Source: Flavobacteriales bacterium ALC-1 (lineage in GTDB: Bacteria > Bacteroidota > Bacteroidia > Flavobacteriales > Flavobacteriaceae). Taken from it: a stretch of 64,000 bases of DNA. Each line of letters starts with the position of its first letter. Position 1 is the stretch's first letter. The position numbers and the translations under genes were made by a program. The stretch spans positions 1 through 64,000 of the forward strand of contig ABHI01000005.1 of the NCBI GenBank assembly GCA_000171875.1, given 5' to 3'. The notes under the pieces are model-generated. The model was not told where the DNA came from. It worked only from the letters and a program-made list of their open reading frames with translations, and ran no database searches. This document shows, in pieces, positions 53,933 to 63,208 of the stretch.

Positions 53933-54712
53933 ATGAAAACTCGCTTTTTTTTAATCTCAATCTTATCATTAATAATAGCTACTTCTTGTGCTTCTCGTAA
54001 GAAAATTGTTTATTTTCAAGATGAACCAATTAATGAGTCTTTAGAAGCATCTACACTACCATCTCAACTTATATATAAACCAGGAGATATCCTAACGATA
54101 AATGTTTCAGCCTTTGACCAAGAAGCTATTGCACCTTTTAACTTAACTATAGCATCGAGTAATAGTGACAACCCAAATGGATTACAAGGTAGTATGCAAC
54201 TTCAACCTTATTTAGTAGATTATATTGGTAATATAGAGTTTCCAGTTTTAGGAACTATAAAAGTTGGAGGTTTAACACGTGCTGAACTTACGTCAATGTT
54301 AACCACACGCATTAAGGAGTATACAAATGATCCTATTGTTAATGTTAGGTTATCTAATTTTACAATTACTATTCTTGGTGAAGTTTCAAACCCAGGTACA
54401 TTTACTATAAAAGATGAACAGATTACAATTATTGAAGCTATAGGTCTTGCCAACGATTTAACAATTTTTGGAAAACGACAAAATGTACGTTTAATAAGAG
54501 ACGTTAATGGCAAAAAGAAGTTTGCGGAAATTGATTTAACATCTATAAATACTATTAATTCGCCTGTATATTACTTACAACAAAATGATGTAATTTATGT
54601 AGAGCCAAATAATGCAAAAATTCGTTCTTCTACGTATAACCAAAACAATGGAGTATTAATTTCTGCTATAGGTACATTAACAACTATTCTAGCTATATTC
54701 TTAGTAAAATAA
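53933..54712 (+). CDS. Polysaccharide biosynthesis/export lipoprotein (Wza-type)
   Basis: This 259-residue protein has a lipoprotein signal (ATSC, Cys19), then a polysaccharide export (PES) domain with LIYKPGDILTINVSAFD and a soluble-ligand-binding (SLBB-like) domain starting near FTITILGEVSNPGTFTIKDE. A hydrophobic segment at the C-terminus (GVLISAIGTLTTILAIFLV) fits a single outer-membrane-spanning helix, as in Wza. It would form the outer membrane exit pore for the polysaccharide. It is followed 21 bases later by its kinase partner. Confidence 0.93.
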   Translation: MKTRFFLISILSLIIATSCASRKKIVYFQDEPINESLEASTLPSQLIYKPGDILTINVSAFDQEAIAPFNLTIASSNSDNPNGLQGSMQLQPYLVDYIGNIEFPVLGTIKVGGLTRAELTSMLTTRIKEYTNDPIVNVRLSNFTITILGEVSNPGTFTIKDEQITIIEAIGLANDLTIFGKRQNVRLIRDVNGKKKFAEIDLTSINTINSPVYYLQQNDVIYVEPNNAKIRSSTYNQNNGVLISAIGTLTTILAIFLVK

Positions 54713-54733
54713 AAATCGTTTTAATAAAACAAT

Positions 54734-57091
54734 ATGGAAAGCAAATCTAAATCTGCAAATAATGAACTAAAGCAACAATTGGAATTAATCCTGTCTCATT
54801 GGAAAATAATTTCACTTTGTTTAATCATTGCAGTTTCATTGGCCTATGTACAATTAAGATATGCGACCTTTGAGTATAATGCTAGTGCAACAATTAAAAT
54901 AAAGGATGAAAAGCAGTCTCAAAAGTTACCAAGTATAGAAGATATTGCTAGTAAAGGCTTATTTGCTAATGGCTCTAACAAAATAATGGACGAGATTGAG
55001 GTAATAAAGTCTAGATCATTAATGTCTAATGTTGTAAAAAAGTTAAACTTAAATATTAAATATTTTACTCAAGGTCAAATTAAAGAACAAGAAATATACA
55101 ATAACCCACCTATTGAATTAAAATTTTTCGCTAGTGATTCAGTTATACACAAAGTAGATACTACACTCTACATTAAAATCATTTCACCGTCAAAGTACTT
55201 GATGTTTAAAGATGATGGGAAATCTTTAATAGATAGAGACGAATCTCTCGGTAAACCTTATAACTTCGGAGACAAAATCAAAACTGGCTTTGGAGGTTTA
55301 GTAATAGTTCCCAATGTAGGCAAACATGCACCTTCTATTGGCAGTAACTTAAGAGTCTCATTAGTTTCAGTAAGGAAGTTAGTTAACACTTATCAAAGAA
55401 GAGTTAATGTTTTATCAGAGACAGGATCTAGTGTTATTAAACTAGAATTAAGCGACAATATCCCTGAAAGATCAATAGATATACTTAATGAAGTGATTAA
55501 TGAGTATAATAATGATGTTATTTTAGATAAAGAATCTGTGATAAAGGTAACATCTGAATTTATTGACAATAGACTTGAAGTTGTATCAAAAGAATTACAA
55601 GAGGTAGATTTTACCGCAGAACAACTTCAAAAAAAGAATAACCTTACAGCTTTAAGTTCCCAAGCATCATTATACTTAGAAAGTGAAAAAGCAACAAAAA
55701 ACCAAATAAACACTACATCTAACACTATACAGTTAATTGACTATTTACAGGACGAAATAAAGCAAAAAAACAAAACCTCAGACTTTTTACCACCAAATAT
55801 TATTGCAGATCCTAATATCACTTTAGTTACAAAAAATCATAATGATTTAGTTGCTAAACGAAACAAAATTCTTAAAAGTTCGAGTGACAAAAACCCTGTT
55901 GTAATCAATTTAAACAATCAAATTAATGCATTAAAAGCTAATCTAGAAAGTTCTTTAGATAATCTAAAAAAATCAAGTGAAATAACATTGGGTAGTTTAA
56001 ATAAAGAAGGAGCAAGAATACGCGGACAGCTCTATTCTGCACCAACAAAGCAAAAACAGTTTAGAGATATTGAACGCCAACAAGGTATTAAAGAGTCTTT
56101 ATATCTTTATTTATTAGAAAAACGTGAAGAATCTGCTATTAGACTAGGAATGTTTTCACCAAATGCAAAAATTATTGATCAAGCATATTCTTCATTTCTT
56201 CCTATATCGCCAAATAAAATGATGACTTTTTTAGGAGCAATATTATTTGGCTTAGCAATACCTATTGGCTCTATATACCTATTGAGTTTCTTAGATAATA
56301 AAATTCATAATAAAGACGATTTAGTTAAAATTATTGATGTGCCATATATTGGTGACATACCAAAATCTAGTAAGAAGTATAAGATTGTAAAGAAAACTGA
56401 TTATTCTCCTAAAGCAGAAGCCTTTAGAATTTTACGATCTAATATTGATTTTATGCTGGCTGGCATAACAAAAAAATCCAAAAAACTATTTATCACCTCC
56501 ACTAGAGCACAAGAAGGTAAGTCTCATACGAGCACAAACCTTGCAACCTCTATTTCTTTTTCAGAAAAATCAGTACTCCTAATTGAAACAGATATTAGGG
56601 TTCCTAAAATAATGGATTACCTAAATCTTACGGGAGAAAACCAAAAAGGCTTAACAGATTATATTGCTGATAAGACTATTAAGCCTCAAGATATAGTTGT
56701 TAAACATAAAGATAACAGATACCTTGACATTATTCCGTCTGGTTCAATACCACCAAATCCCTCAGAATTATTAATGAGTGATCGAGTTGAAAAACTTTTT
56801 GATTATTTTGATGATAAATACGATTATATTATAGCCGACACATCTGCAGTAGGCTTAGTAAGTGACACATTACTTATAGCAAAACATGCAGATATGTTTA
56901 TATATGTAGTTAGTGCTGATAATATTGATAAGAGACAACTAGTACATGTTGCACAACCGCTATTTGAAAGAAAAAGATTGCCGAAAATGTCTATGCTATT
57001 AAATGGTGTAAAAACAAGCAAAAGTGGATATGGCTATGGATATGGATACGGTAACAATCCTCAAAAGAAAAAGAAGAAAAAAATTCTATAA
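54734..57091 (+). CDS. Wzc-type tyrosine kinase / chain-length regulator
   Basis: This 785-residue inner membrane protein has a Wzz-like chain-length domain between two membrane helices (about 30-48 and 497-519), a coiled-coil-rich periplasmic part, and a cytoplasmic BY-kinase domain. The Walker A segment TSTRAQEGKSHTSTN is near residue 590, the Walker A' LLIETDIRVPK follows, and YDYIIADTSAVG is a Walker B-like strand. The C-terminus has a tyrosine cluster (GYGYGYGYG) for autophosphorylation, followed by a lysine-rich end. It controls polymer length and export with the Wza-type pore. Confidence 0.94.
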   Translation: MESKSKSANNELKQQLELILSHWKIISLCLIIAVSLAYVQLRYATFEYNASATIKIKDEKQSQKLPSIEDIASKGLFANGSNKIMDEIEVIKSRSLMSNVVKKLNLNIKYFTQGQIKEQEIYNNPPIELKFFASDSVIHKVDTTLYIKIISPSKYLMFKDDGKSLIDRDESLGKPYNFGDKIKTGFGGLVIVPNVGKHAPSIGSNLRVSLVSVRKLVNTYQRRVNVLSETGSSVIKLELSDNIPERSIDILNEVINEYNNDVILDKESVIKVTSEFIDNRLEVVSKELQEVDFTAEQLQKKNNLTALSSQASLYLESEKATKNQINTTSNTIQLIDYLQDEIKQKNKTSDFLPPNIIADPNITLVTKNHNDLVAKRNKILKSSSDKNPVVINLNNQINALKANLESSLDNLKKSSEITLGSLNKEGARIRGQLYSAPTKQKQFRDIERQQGIKESLYLYLLEKREESAIRLGMFSPNAKIIDQAYSSFLPISPNKMMTFLGAILFGLAIPIGSIYLLSFLDNKIHNKDDLVKIIDVPYIGDIPKSSKKYKIVKKTDYSPKAEAFRILRSNIDFMLAGITKKSKKLFITSTRAQEGKSHTSTNLATSISFSEKSVLLIETDIRVPKIMDYLNLTGENQKGLTDYIADKTIKPQDIVVKHKDNRYLDIIPSGSIPPNPSELLMSDRVEKLFDYFDDKYDYIIADTSAVGLVSDTLLIAKHADMFIYVVSADNIDKRQLVHVAQPLFERKRLPKMSMLLNGVKTSKSGYGYGYGYGNNPQKKKKKKIL

Positions 57092-57131
57092 ATCATTTTC
57101 AAAATATTTCTAACCTTTTAATCTGGAAAAA

Positions 57132-58274
57132 ATGTCTTTATTAATGTTCCATAGTATTGGATGCGAAAAAGAGAACTGGTATCGTCGTTGGCTTTCTGTT
57201 TCTTTAGATCATTTTGAAAATTTTTGTAAACATTTAGTTAAGAATAATTACGAAACCGTTTCTTTAGATGAATGGTTTGATAACAAAAAGAACCCAACTT
57301 CTAAAAAGCAAGTTGTTATCACTTTTGATGATGGTTACTTGGATAATTGGGTTTATGCATATCCAATATTAAAAAAGTATAATTTAAAAGGAACCATATT
57401 TGTAAATCCTGAATTTATTGATGAATCTATAGAAGTCAGAACTAATTTAGATGACGTATGGGACAAGAAAATTCAAAAAAACCAATTAACACCATTGGGT
57501 TTTGTTAATTGGGCCGAATTAAAAGCAATGGATGCTTCTGGTGTGATGGATATTCAGTCTCACAGTATGAGTCATAACTTTTATTTTCAGTCTAATCAAA
57601 TTAAAGATATATACACTGGGCAACCAAACTACGATTGGATGTCATGGATTAAAAAACCAAATCGTAAGCCCTATTATAATACCGAAAAGCAAGATCATTT
57701 TACTCCAAAAGGAACACCAATTTTTGATTTTGGTAGAGCATTAGCATTACGTCGTTATTTTCCAGATGAGGAATTAGTAAAGTATGCTACTGAACTATAT
57801 TCTAGTAATAACGGTAAAATAGATAAAGCTTCATTAATAAATAAACTGAATGATAAACTTAGTCTTTATCCTGGAACGTATGAGTCAGATGAGGATATGG
57901 AAAAGAGATATCAATATGAAATTTTTGAGAGTAAGAGAATCTTAGAAGAAAAACTTAACAAAACAATTGATTATTTCTGCTGGCCAGGTGGAGGTTATAA
58001 TAAATTAAGTGTTGATTTGTGCATAGCTGCTGGCTACAAAGCCTCAACGGCCTCATTTAATAATAAACCGTATGCAAAAGACTATTCTGATTATAAGAAG
58101 ATTAAGCGTGTTTCAATGACTTCTTTTATTTCAACATCTAAAGGGAATTACTATGCAAAACGCTCTAACTTTCTTGTAAATTTATTTAAATCTCATGAAG
58201 GAAAAACGTTAAATAAAAATATATACAGAGCAGAAAAATTATGGTTAATGATCTTAGAGAGAATTACTAAATAA
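57132..58274 (+). CDS. Polysaccharide deacetylase-family protein
   Basis: This 380-residue protein has a NodB-type polysaccharide deacetylase domain: TFDDGYLDNW gives the catalytic base and metal ligand D66 and D67, and HSMSH (H144, H148) gives the other metal ligands. The family removes acetyl groups from N-acetylated sugars of polysaccharides. No signal peptide is obvious, so it may act in the cytoplasm on a precursor, or be exported without a classical signal. It ends the cluster; its stop directly abuts the stop of the convergent proline dehydrogenase gene. Confidence 0.88.
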   Translation: MSLLMFHSIGCEKENWYRRWLSVSLDHFENFCKHLVKNNYETVSLDEWFDNKKNPTSKKQVVITFDDGYLDNWVYAYPILKKYNLKGTIFVNPEFIDESIEVRTNLDDVWDKKIQKNQLTPLGFVNWAELKAMDASGVMDIQSHSMSHNFYFQSNQIKDIYTGQPNYDWMSWIKKPNRKPYYNTEKQDHFTPKGTPIFDFGRALALRRYFPDEELVKYATELYSSNNGKIDKASLINKLNDKLSLYPGTYESDEDMEKRYQYEIFESKRILEEKLNKTIDYFCWPGGGYNKLSVDLCIAAGYKASTASFNNKPYAKDYSDYKKIKRVSMTSFISTSKGNYYAKRSNFLVNLFKSHEGKTLNKNIYRAEKLWLMILERITK

Positions 58275-59447
58275 CTATAATTTTCTTCTTTTCCTTTCTG
58301 CTTTTAATAATGATAATTCTCTGTTGGTTTGTCCAGCAACTGATGTATTCTCCTCTGCCCTTCTTATTAAATAAGGCATCACATCTTTTACAGGTCCAAA
58401 AGGTATATACTTAGCGACATTATAACCAGAAGCAGCTAAATTGAAACTAATATGGTCGCTCATACCATACAGTTGACCAAACCACACATTATTATCTTCT
58501 TTAGAAATATTATAAGTTTCCATAAGTTCCATGGCTAGGTAACAACTCGCTTCGTTATGGGTGCCAATAAAAATAGAAATATCGTTTAGGTTATCTAAAA
58601 TATAACTCATTGACGCATTAAAATTATCGTCAGTAGCTTTTTTATTTTCGCATATTGGTGAGGCATAACCATTTTCTTCAGCTCTATTGCGTTCTTTTTC
58701 CATATAGGCACCTCGTACTATTTTCATGCCCACTTTAAAACCATCAGCTTTAGCACGTCCATGCAATTGCTTTAAATACTCTAAGCGATCCCATCGATAC
58801 GTTTGAAGCGTATTATATACTATTGTATTGTCTTTGTTATATAACCGCATCATGTCTTCAACTAGGTCGTCAGCAGCATCTTGCATCCAGCTTTCTTCTC
58901 CATCAATTAAGACTTCTACATCTTTTTGTTTAGCCAATTTACAAACAGCATCAAAACGTGCTACAACCCTATCCCATTCCTCTTGCTCATCTGTTGTAAA
59001 ATCTACTCCTTCAGTTTTCTTCTGATATAAATGAAAACGACCAAAACCTGTTGGTTTAAATACCACAATTGGCATCGCATCTTTTTCATCACAGAAATAT
59101 ATAATTTTCAATATTTTTTCGAGGGCATTATCAAATTGCGCTTCAGTTTCTTTACCTTCAACAGAATAATCTAAAACTGAACTTACACCTTCAGTAAACA
59201 AGTTATCTATTACAGATAAACAATCTTCTTCATTAACTCCACCACAGAAATGGTCAAAAACAGTAGAACGTATCAAACCTTCTACTGGTAAGTTAGCCTT
59301 TAGTGCAAAATTAGTAGCAGCTGTACCAATGCGGACTAAAGGTTGAGAAGAAATCATTTTAAATAAAAAATAGGCACGTTCTAATTCAGAATCTGATTTT
59401 AGTGTAAATGCAGTGCCAGTGTTTTCAAAGAGTGAACGGTCTATCAT
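58275..59447 (-). CDS. Proline dehydrogenase
   Basis: This 390-residue FAD enzyme oxidises L-proline to pyrroline-5-carboxylate, the first step of proline use. It is the stand-alone ProDH form, without the aldehyde dehydrogenase domain of PutA. Motifs include GMKIVRGAYMEKERNRA, GTHNEAS, and FGPVKDVMPYLIRRAEEN near the C-terminus. It is transcribed toward the polysaccharide deacetylase gene with no spacer, so no separate terminator is seen. A -7 box lies just upstream. The P5C dehydrogenase is not in this window. Confidence 0.94.
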   Translation of the reverse strand: MIDRSLFENTGTAFTLKSDSELERAYFLFKMISSQPLVRIGTAATNFALKANLPVEGLIRSTVFDHFCGGVNEEDCLSVIDNLFTEGVSSVLDYSVEGKETEAQFDNALEKILKIIYFCDEKDAMPIVVFKPTGFGRFHLYQKKTEGVDFTTDEQEEWDRVVARFDAVCKLAKQKDVEVLIDGEESWMQDAADDLVEDMMRLYNKDNTIVYNTLQTYRWDRLEYLKQLHGRAKADGFKVGMKIVRGAYMEKERNRAEENGYASPICENKKATDDNFNASMSYILDNLNDISIFIGTHNEASCYLAMELMETYNISKEDNNVWFGQLYGMSDHISFNLAASGYNVAKYIPFGPVKDVMPYLIRRAEENTSVAGQTNRELSLLKAERKRRKL

Positions 59448-59467
59448 TGGTTAAAAAAATATAATCA

Positions 59468-59475
59468 CAAATATA
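59468..59475 (-). promoter_or_regulatory. -7 box before the proline dehydrogenase gene
   Basis: On the minus strand this reads TATATTTG, an exact TAnnTTTG match, 20 bases before the start codon. No -33 element is clear. Confidence 0.45.
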
Positions 59476-59546
59476 TTTATTCTTGGGCTTACTTTTTTCT
59501 AAAAAAAGGAAGTATTTTCACAGCATCAAATTAGACAATTTCAATA

Positions 59547-60620
59547 ATGAATTCTATTTCGACAAAAAATGCTGTGGTTCACTTTAATTCTCAAGCATAC
59601 AAAGAACTCAACAACTATATAAAAACGACTAAGCCTTCTAAGATTTTTATTCTTGTAGATACCAATACTCACGATTTGTGCCTACCTCAATTTTTAGAGC
59701 AATTAGAGTCTAATGACATTATTGTTGAAGTGATGGAAATGCCAAATGGTGAAGACCATAAAACCATTGACATATGCTCTGGCGTATGGGAAGCCTTATC
59801 GGAGTATAACGCTGACCGAAAAAGTTTATTAATAAATTTAGGTGGTGGAGTCGTTACAGATTTAGGTGGTTTTGTTGCAAGTACCTATATGCGTGGTATA
59901 GCATATATAAACATGCCAACGTCTTTATTGGCTATGGTTGACGCTTCTGTTGGTGGAAAAACTGGAGTGGATTTAGGCGCTCTAAAAAATCAAGTTGGTA
60001 TTGTCAATGAAGGAGAAATGGTTGGTATAGACACCTCTTTTCTAAATACATTACCTCAAAATGAAATGGTGTCAGGTTTTGCAGAAATGCTAAAACATGG
60101 CTTAATATATGATAAAGTCTATTGGAACACGCTTACACATCTTGAGAATTTAGACATATCAGATCTAGATAAATTAATTTATGATTCTGTTGTCATAAAG
60201 AATAAAGTCGTTACTGAAGACCCAAAAGAATTGGGACTAAGAAAAATTCTCAATTTCGGACATACATTGGGTCATGCTATTGAAAGTTATTTCTTAGAAA
60301 ATGCAGATAAAACACCACTACTACATGGTGAAGCTATTGCTATAGGAATGCTATTAGAAACATACATTTCTACTAAAACATGTGGTCTAAGTGAAAAGGA
60401 ATTACATATAATTTGCGAAGGTATATTAAAAACCTTTGCTAAGGTAGACATCAATAAGCAAGACCAAGACCTAATTATCAACTTATTAAAGTATGATAAG
60501 AAGAATAGTCATGGTATCGTTAAATTTGTATTGCTTGAAGCCATTGGACAGCCTAAGATAGACTGTGAAGTCAGTAATGAATTAATTCTTGAAGCTTTCG
60601 ATTATTATTTGGCACTATAG
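59547..60620 (+). CDS. aroB: 3-dehydroquinate synthase
   Basis: AroB converts DAHP to 3-dehydroquinate, the second step of the shikimate pathway. The 357-residue protein has the NAD-binding region NLGGGVVTDLGGFVASTYMR, the substrate region PTSLLAMVDASVGGKTGVD, and the zinc-binding set ending NFGHTLGHAIE and HGEAIAIGM. It stands alone on the plus strand, divergent from the proline dehydrogenase gene, and its last 6 bases overlap the end of the DinB-family gene. Confidence 0.96.
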   Translation: MNSISTKNAVVHFNSQAYKELNNYIKTTKPSKIFILVDTNTHDLCLPQFLEQLESNDIIVEVMEMPNGEDHKTIDICSGVWEALSEYNADRKSLLINLGGGVVTDLGGFVASTYMRGIAYINMPTSLLAMVDASVGGKTGVDLGALKNQVGIVNEGEMVGIDTSFLNTLPQNEMVSGFAEMLKHGLIYDKVYWNTLTHLENLDISDLDKLIYDSVVIKNKVVTEDPKELGLRKILNFGHTLGHAIESYFLENADKTPLLHGEAIAIGMLLETYISTKTCGLSEKELHIICEGILKTFAKVDINKQDQDLIINLLKYDKKNSHGIVKFVLLEAIGQPKIDCEVSNELILEAFDYYLAL

Positions 60621-61130
60621 ATAACGTTCTTTTACCACTTGATTATGATGGTTCTCATGACCAGTTAAAATATAACCAATAGCTCTTACAGAAATTGGGA
60701 AGCCACTCGCCTCTCCTATTGCTTCTAAAGCAGCTACATCAAAACTAGTATATAATGCAATAGAAGCTTGTCTTACAGCTATATATTCCTCTATTATACT
60801 TGCTAAAGAACGAGAACTCGCCTTAGCTGTAATTGCATAATCATCTTGCTCGTAGCCTGCTAAAGGAGTTTTGTCGTACCTCGCAATTCGCAATGCCCTA
60901 TAAGTAAAAATTCGCTCTGTATCTATAATATGAAGCAAAACATCCTTAACACTCCATTTCCCTTCTGCATAAGCATAATCATGCTTTTCTTGTGGCAAGT
61001 TTGAATAGAACGCAACTACTGATTCTAAATTCTGTTTTAGACCTTCAATAATATTTAGGCCAGAGGCATTATCTATATAAGATGTGTAATACGAATTGTA
61101 CTCTTTGGAATTAAGTTGGTTAGAAATCAT
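60615..61130 (-). CDS. DinB/YfiT-family metal-dependent protein
   Basis: This 171-residue protein is predicted to be an all-helical four-helix bundle of the DinB superfamily. The three conserved metal-ligand histidines appear as H67 in LLHIIDTERIFTYRALRIAR and H158 and H162 in GHENHHNQVV. Members include thiol-dependent hydrolases or transferases; the substrate is not known here. The stop overlaps the aroB stop region by 6 bases (convergent), and the gene lies beyond the terminator that follows the Lrp-type gene. Confidence 0.87.
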   Translation of the reverse strand: MISNQLNSKEYNSYYTSYIDNASGLNIIEGLKQNLESVVAFYSNLPQEKHDYAYAEGKWSVKDVLLHIIDTERIFTYRALRIARYDKTPLAGYEQDDYAITAKASSRSLASIIEEYIAVRQASIALYTSFDVAALEAIGEASGFPISVRAIGYILTGHENHHNQVVKERYL

Positions 61131-61143
61131 AGTTTAAATTTAA

Positions 61144-61176
61144 AAAAGCCCTAAGTTAAATAAACAAAGGGCTTTT
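61144..61176 (-). terminator. Terminator after the Lrp/AsnC gene
   Basis: A 9-bp stem (AAAAGCCCT at 61144-61152 with its complement at 61168-61176) has a 15-base loop and, on the minus strand, a T-run after the stem. It lies 25 bases past the Lrp stop and before the DinB start. Confidence 0.75.
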
Positions 61177-61201
61177 GATAGTGTTATTTATATAAAACTT
61201 A

Positions 61202-61684
61202 TTAATTTAATTCATTAAAAATAGTATGCATTAATCGTTTTTTGTCATTAAGGCTTTCTTCTAAAGAAATCATAGTCTCTGTTCTATAAACCCCTTCAAT
61301 ATCATCTAACATAAAGATAATCTCTTTAGCATGCATTGTGTCTTTTGCTCTAATTTTACAGAAAATATTAAACTTCCCTGTTGTAATATGTGCTACAGTT
61401 ACGTATGGTATTTGGTTAATACGCTCTAAAACAAATTTAGTTTGTGATGTATTTTGAAGAAATACACCAACATAAGCGATAAATGAATAGCCTAATTTTT
61501 TGTAGTCTAATGTTAAAGATGATCCCCTAATAATTCCAGCTTCTTCCATTTTCTTAACACGAACATGAACAGTACCTGCAGAAATCAGTAGTTTTTTTGC
61601 AATATCTGTAAACGGAATTCGCGTATTATCAATAAGCATATCCAAAATTTGGTGGTCAACTTCGTCTAATTTAAACTTTGCCAT
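61202..61684 (-). CDS. Lrp/AsnC-family transcriptional regulator
   Basis: This 160-residue regulator has the AsnC-type winged HTH (VDHQILDMLIDNTRIPFTDI, then SAGTVHVRVKKMEEAGII) and a C-terminal RAM ligand-binding domain with SFIAYVGVFLQNTSQ. I choose the ATG at 61684: it gives the standard start AKFKLDEVDHQILDML, whereas the upstream in-frame ATG (61735) would run through the likely promoter at 61710-61736. Such regulators sense amino acids and control metabolism. The gene is 74 bases from the carboxypeptidase gene. Confidence 0.93.
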   Translation of the reverse strand: MAKFKLDEVDHQILDMLIDNTRIPFTDIAKKLLISAGTVHVRVKKMEEAGIIRGSSLTLDYKKLGYSFIAYVGVFLQNTSQTKFVLERINQIPYVTVAHITTGKFNIFCKIRAKDTMHAKEIIFMLDDIEGVYRTETMISLEESLNDKKRLMHTIFNELN

Positions 61685-61709
61685 AATTGTAAAATCTTTA
61701 TTGTATATG

Positions 61710-61736
61710 CAAAAATACAGGATTTTTATTGACAAA
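61710..61736 (-). promoter_or_regulatory. Promoter of the Lrp/AsnC gene
   Basis: On the minus strand, a -33 TTTG (61733-61736) and a -7 TATTTTTG (61710-61717) are separated by 15 bases, slightly shorter than usual. The -7 box lies 25 bases before the chosen ATG. TGCATAT words flank the region and may be binding sites. Confidence 0.6.
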
Positions 61737-61758
61737 TATGCACTGAAATTGAATTATT

Positions 61759-62904
61759 TCAAGGTTTTAATGCTATTTTCTTATTATTTATGAGCACGAA
61801 ATCGTTTTCGCTAGTGACTTTCAATTCTAAATTTTCTGCATTTCTCACCAAACCGCCCTTGGCATTAATTTCTTTATGACCATAAAATTCATCTAGCATA
61901 GAAATTTCTTCTACTGTAGGAACAAACTCTATTTTACTTGCTTTTAAAACCTCATTATACTGAATTGCAACATCAGTAAGTTGATTATTATCTTCTGAAA
62001 TTTTTGCGTCTCTTATAATAATATCATAAAAAGATTTTGAGTTTTCAGGGATTTTAAGGTAATCTTCAAAACCAAAGCTATTAACATCATTAGAAATCAC
62101 TAGTAAACCTTTTATAATAGCTATAAACATTAAACGTCTTACATCTTCCCTATTATAGTCATTTGGATAATGACCAGCTTCATACAACACTGTTGGTACA
62201 TCAAAGTTTTGGAATGTGTCACCTACACAATTCAAATTAAAACCATCATCATAACGTGCAATACCGTTAGGTAACTCAGATTGCAACATATTATGCAGTT
62301 GAGAAATAATAGACATTGCTACTTTTCTATTTGGTGTTAAAGATCGTTCTTCATCTTGAGCAGGTGATAAAAAAGACAAAGTTGCAGAGACTCCAGACGA
62401 TTCAACACCATATATGGTGCGCTGTCCATGCAGGTTAAAACAATAATTAGGTTTAAAATCTTCATAGACACTACGCAACACATGACTTTCGGGCTGCGAT
62501 AGATCTTGTGCATCTCTATTTAAATCAATGTCATTTGCATTTAGACGCGTATAGCGCTCCGCTCCATCAGGATTTAGTATCGGAATAACAACCAAAGTAC
62601 AAGCCTCCAGAATATCTTTAGGAATGTCATTTCCAGTATCAAACAAGTTAAAACAATCAAATAATGCCTTAGTAGTTGTAGACTCATTGCCATGCATTTG
62701 AGACCACAACAAAACTTTAATAGGCCCATTTCCAAATTTTAAACTATAAATAGGTCGTTCTTCAACAGAATAACCAACTACAGAAATTAAAGATTTCGGC
62801 AATTCATTTAAACATTTTTCTATGTGTGAATTGGTAATATATCGACCAAATAATTTTGGTGTTTTTAATAAAGAATATAAACTATTTATCTGCTCTAGCT
62901 GCAT
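61759..62904 (-). CDS. M14-family zinc carboxypeptidase
   Basis: This 381-residue metallopeptidase has the zinc motif HGNE (H71 and E74 in WSQMHGNES), the third ligand H159 in FNLHGQRT, a substrate arginine in DLNRDA, and the catalytic E242 in VLYEAGH. The enzyme has no signal peptide, so it is probably cytoplasmic. M14 members cleave C-terminal residues from peptides or amino-acid conjugates; the substrate is unknown. A -7 box precedes it, and it is transcribed toward the Lrp-type regulator with a gap of 74 bases. Confidence 0.93.
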   Translation of the reverse strand: MQLEQINSLYSLLKTPKLFGRYITNSHIEKCLNELPKSLISVVGYSVEERPIYSLKFGNGPIKVLLWSQMHGNESTTTKALFDCFNLFDTGNDIPKDILEACTLVVIPILNPDGAERYTRLNANDIDLNRDAQDLSQPESHVLRSVYEDFKPNYCFNLHGQRTIYGVESSGVSATLSFLSPAQDEERSLTPNRKVAMSIISQLHNMLQSELPNGIARYDDGFNLNCVGDTFQNFDVPTVLYEAGHYPNDYNREDVRRLMFIAIIKGLLVISNDVNSFGFEDYLKIPENSKSFYDIIIRDAKISEDNNQLTDVAIQYNEVLKASKIEFVPTVEEISMLDEFYGHKEINAKGGLVRNAENLELKVTSENDFVLINNKKIALKP

Positions 62905-62925
62905 ATAAGAAAATGTATTGAATTA

Positions 62926-62933
62926 CAAATGTA
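62926..62933 (-). promoter_or_regulatory. -7 box before the M14 carboxypeptidase gene
   Basis: On the minus strand this reads TACATTTG (TAnnTTTG), 21 bases before the start codon. It falls inside the left arm of the 12-bp inverted repeat, so a protein bound to the repeat could block it. Confidence 0.45.
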
Positions 62934-63169
62934 ATCATTTGATAATTTACATTTGTAAACACGTGTTTTTTACGAAATTGTTACAATGTTATACAGATTA
63001 GGCATGATTTTAATTATAGTATAATTAATAAATTGAAAATAATTTAATGGTAATTATTTTAAACTATTAAAATATTTATTATCAGTTATTTAAAACACAT
63101 TATCAAATGATTAATTTAAATATAAATAATGATTTTAAAATAAATGAACTGAGATTTAATACTATTGTT

Positions 63170-63177
63170 TACTTTTG
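63170..63177 (+). promoter_or_regulatory. -7 box before the XRE-type regulator gene
   Basis: TACTTTTG matches TAnnTTTG, lies 31 bases before the ATG, and overlaps a copy of the TTAC-TTTGTAA repeat. This suggests autoregulation. Confidence 0.5.
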
Positions 63178-63208
63178 TAACGTTATACGGTTAGAATTAT
63201 AGTTTACA

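Larger units (their letters stand above)
62905..63208. other. Divergent intergenic region with repeats upstream of the XRE-type gene
   Basis: This 304-base AT-rich region has no gene. It holds a 12-bp inverted repeat: TTACAAATGTAA at 62923-62934 and TTACATTTGTAA at 62947-62958, separated by 12 bases. The second arm recurs as TTACTTTTGTAA at 63169-63180. GTTATAC(A/G)G also occurs twice, after each of the two right-facing copies. These repeats are plausible binding sites for the XRE-type regulator encoded next to them. Confidence 0.5.

Noticed and set aside
61685..61735. Longer N-terminus for the Lrp/AsnC gene
   Set aside because: The extra 17 residues run through a good -33/-7 promoter, and standard family proteins begin at the ATG at 61684.
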